Source of the DNA: Bacteroidota bacterium
Lineage (GTDB): Bacteria > Bacteroidota > Rhodothermia > Rhodothermales > Bin80
Assembly (NCBI GenBank): GCA_026702635.1
Contig: JAPPBZ010000097.1
Location: 378 to 7,228, forward strand
Direction: 5' to 3'
DNA: 6,851 nucleotides
How positions within the stretch are numbered: the first letter of the stretch is position 1; the number at the start of each line of letters is the position of its first letter. Below the pieces are notes generated by a model. The model did not search any database, was not told the origin of the DNA, and saw nothing but the letters and a program-made list of their open reading frames with translations. The position numbers were made by a program, and so were the translations under genes. Positions 5,465 to 6,851 of the stretch are shown one piece after another.

Positions 5465-6851
5465 TGGAACGAGTAGCGTTATCAATTCGCCCCTACGCTC
5501 GACTGCTGAGCATGTTGGGCGACCAGTTGATCAAGAACGAGAGAATAGCTTTGGTCGAACTGATCAAGAACGCCTACGACGCGGATGCCGATCGGGTTGA
5601 GGTGAGGTTTGAGGATTTCAACGAGGACATGTCACACAACGTAGGTTCTCGCATTGTAGTGCGAGACGACGGAATCGGAATGACGCCGGAGGTGGTACAG
5701 ACCCAGTGGATGAATCCCGCCGCTCCTAGAAAATATCTTAATAAAAAGAAGGGCAGGGGAAGGACTCAAGGGAAGAAACGAGTTATCCATGGCGACAAGG
5801 GTATTGGCCGCTTCGCTGTCCTCAAATTGGGAATGGTGTTTACGGTCACGACACGTCCGGCCAGCCACGATCACGAAAGTGTATTGTACTACGACTTTTC
5901 TCAGTTCGACAACGAGTTTGTGTCCGAGAATAACCGAGACACCCCCGTTTTCCTAGACGAGATCAAGATCGAGTATGTGCAGCGTGATCCCCAAACCTTT
6001 CCTGGAACGCAGAATGGTACCGAGATCGAGATACGAAACCTGAGGGGGGTCTGGGACGACAATATAATTGAGCAATTGTGTGGGGATGTGTACAGCTTGA
6101 CAGATCCCGTATCCAGGATTACCGGTCACGATGCACCCGATAGTCTCGAGATCGTCATTGTATGCAACAAAAAACGGCGGCGGTTTGGGACCGACAGTCG
6201 AGAGACGCTGGCGGCGTTGATTGAGGACAAGGCGGTGCTGAGCATTGATGGTCGGTTCGATTCCGCGACAAACTCTTTCATGTATACAATCGGGGATAAC
6301 AAGCATGAAATCAGCCTGCAGGATTCTAAGATAACAGGCCTGTGGATATGGCGACAACGATTCGGGAAGAGTACCAAAGACAATGCGGCGGCTGACTTAA
6401 GATTCAAGTGTGGAGATATTGTATTCCAGTTCCACATCTTTGATTTTTCGCGAGGTCTGCAAAACCGATATGCGCTGACCTCAGACGAAAAGAGGTTGCT
6501 CAAGACTCACCGGATTTATTTATATCGGGATCGCATGCGAGTATATCCCTACGGAGATCCGGATGACGACTGGCTGAGCATTGACGTCACTCGTGGTACT
6601 GGGCGAGCGGGCAATTTTTTTAGTAATGACCAGATATTGGGCTCGATAGACATCACGCAGGAAGGGAATCCCGAGTTGCGGGACAAGACCAGCCGAGAGG
6701 GGTTAATCGAGACCGGTGGTGCGGCGACGGATCTTAAGTTCTTGGTGCAAACATTCCTGTCTTATATCAACCAGTATCCATACAAGCGCTATGAGTCGAG
6801 TGGGAGGGATCGCAACATTGTTCAAACCGTTCGTGACAAATTAATCTCTCA
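5464..6851 (+). CDS. GHKL (MutL/MORC/Hsp90-like) ATPase of a restriction-modification or defence locus, 3' end outside window
   Basis: This frame stays open for 462 codons to the right edge with no stop, so it is a real, 3'-partial gene. It has a complete Bergerat ATP-binding fold: N box ELIKNAYDADAD (32-43, with Glu32 and Asn36), G1 box DDGIGMT (68-74), G2 glycine lid GDKGIGRFAVLKLG (110-123) and G3-like NGTEIEI (184-190). A transducer-like second domain follows to ~415 and includes NFFSNDQILG (384-393) and DKTSREGLI (407-415), whose Lys408 may contact the ATP gamma phosphate. Such ATPases are known next to cytosine methyltransferases in restriction-modification loci (MutL/MORC-type). Some members carry a second, histidine-kinase-like ATPase domain further on, which cannot be judged here. 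ATP-driven clamping on DNA is the inferred role. The start overlaps the methyltransferase stop as TAATG. Confidence 0.85.
   Translation, partial: MERVALSIRPYARLLSMLGDQLIKNERIALVELIKNAYDADADRVEVRFEDFNEDMSHNVGSRIVVRDDGIGMTPEVVQTQWMNPAAPRKYLNKKKGRGRTQGKKRVIHGDKGIGRFAVLKLGMVFTVTTRPASHDHESVLYYDFSQFDNEFVSENNRDTPVFLDEIKIEYVQRDPQTFPGTQNGTEIEIRNLRGVWDDNIIEQLCGDVYSLTDPVSRITGHDAPDSLEIVIVCNKKRRRFGTDSRETLAALIEDKAVLSIDGRFDSATNSFMYTIGDNKHEISLQDSKITGLWIWRQRFGKSTKDNAAADLRFKCGDIVFQFHIFDFSRGLQNRYALTSDEKRLLKTHRIYLYRDRMRVYPYGDPDDDWLSIDVTRGTGRAGNFFSNDQILGSIDITQEGNPELRDKTSREGLIETGGAATDLKFLVQTFLSYINQYPYKRYESSGRDRNIVQTVRDKLIS

Noticed and set aside
5412..5600. 62-codon plus-strand frame spanning the methyltransferase-ATPase junction
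   Set aside because: It is out of frame with both the methyltransferase motifs and the ATPase N box.
5953..6503. Two long overlapping minus-strand frames (5953-6357 and 6126-6503)
   Set aside because: They lie opposite the continuous GHKL ATPase frame, which is supported by its N, G1, G2 and G3 motifs.
1..6851. CRISPR array, tRNA or rRNA genes, insertion-sequence ends
   Set aside because: No regularly spaced direct repeats, cloverleaf-like segments, rRNA signatures or transposase motifs were seen on either strand.

Overview
The window joins a block of ordinary chromosomal genes (1-3517, all on the + strand) to a stretch of defence-type genes (about 3999-6851) that shows signs of decay. The organism is probably a member of the Bacteroidota/Rhodothermota group. 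This rests on a YpdA-type bacillithiol-pathway reductase, a Kelch-propeller lipoprotein and housekeeping starts that lack a clear Shine-Dalgarno sequence. It is an inference from gene content, not a phylogenetic placement.

Left block: the 3' part of truA (tRNA pseudouridine synthase) enters from the left edge. It is followed by a six-blade Kelch lipoprotein, a 60-residue two-helix membrane protein, tadA (tRNA A34 deaminase) and ypdA (FAD/NAD(P)H reductase). The gaps are 8, 19, 5 and 36 bases, so this looks like one transcription unit. It combines two tRNA-modification enzymes with an envelope protein and a thiol-redox enzyme.

Middle: positions 3518-3998 hold no convincing gene. The stretch does hold a cluster of inverted repeats at 3642-3790, between genes that converge from the two strands. 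The minus strand then carries an AbiJ/Abi_C-type HEPN protein (3999-4877). Its last ~40 residues read out of frame, and one base of slippage in an A5 run at 4110-4114 would restore a family-like C-terminus.

Right block, + strand: a 47-codon zinc-ribbon-like ORF (5085-5228) has lost one expected Cys. Next comes a 68-codon miniature DNA cytosine-5 methyltransferase (5258-5464) that keeps motifs I, II and IV with the catalytic Cys but lacks motifs III and VI-X and the target-recognition domain. Its stop overlaps, as TAATG, the start of a large GHKL-family ATPase (5464 to beyond 6851) with intact ATP-binding motifs. Cytosine methyltransferase plus MutL/MORC-like GHKL ATPase is a known restriction-modification arrangement. 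Here the methyltransferase looks dead, while the ATPase is open for 462 codons and keeps its translational coupling.

The most interesting point is this uncoupled pair: a drastically shortened but in-frame methyltransferase leading into an intact ATPase, beside a possibly phase-variable or broken Abi gene. No RNA gene, complete mobile element or CRISPR array was seen.
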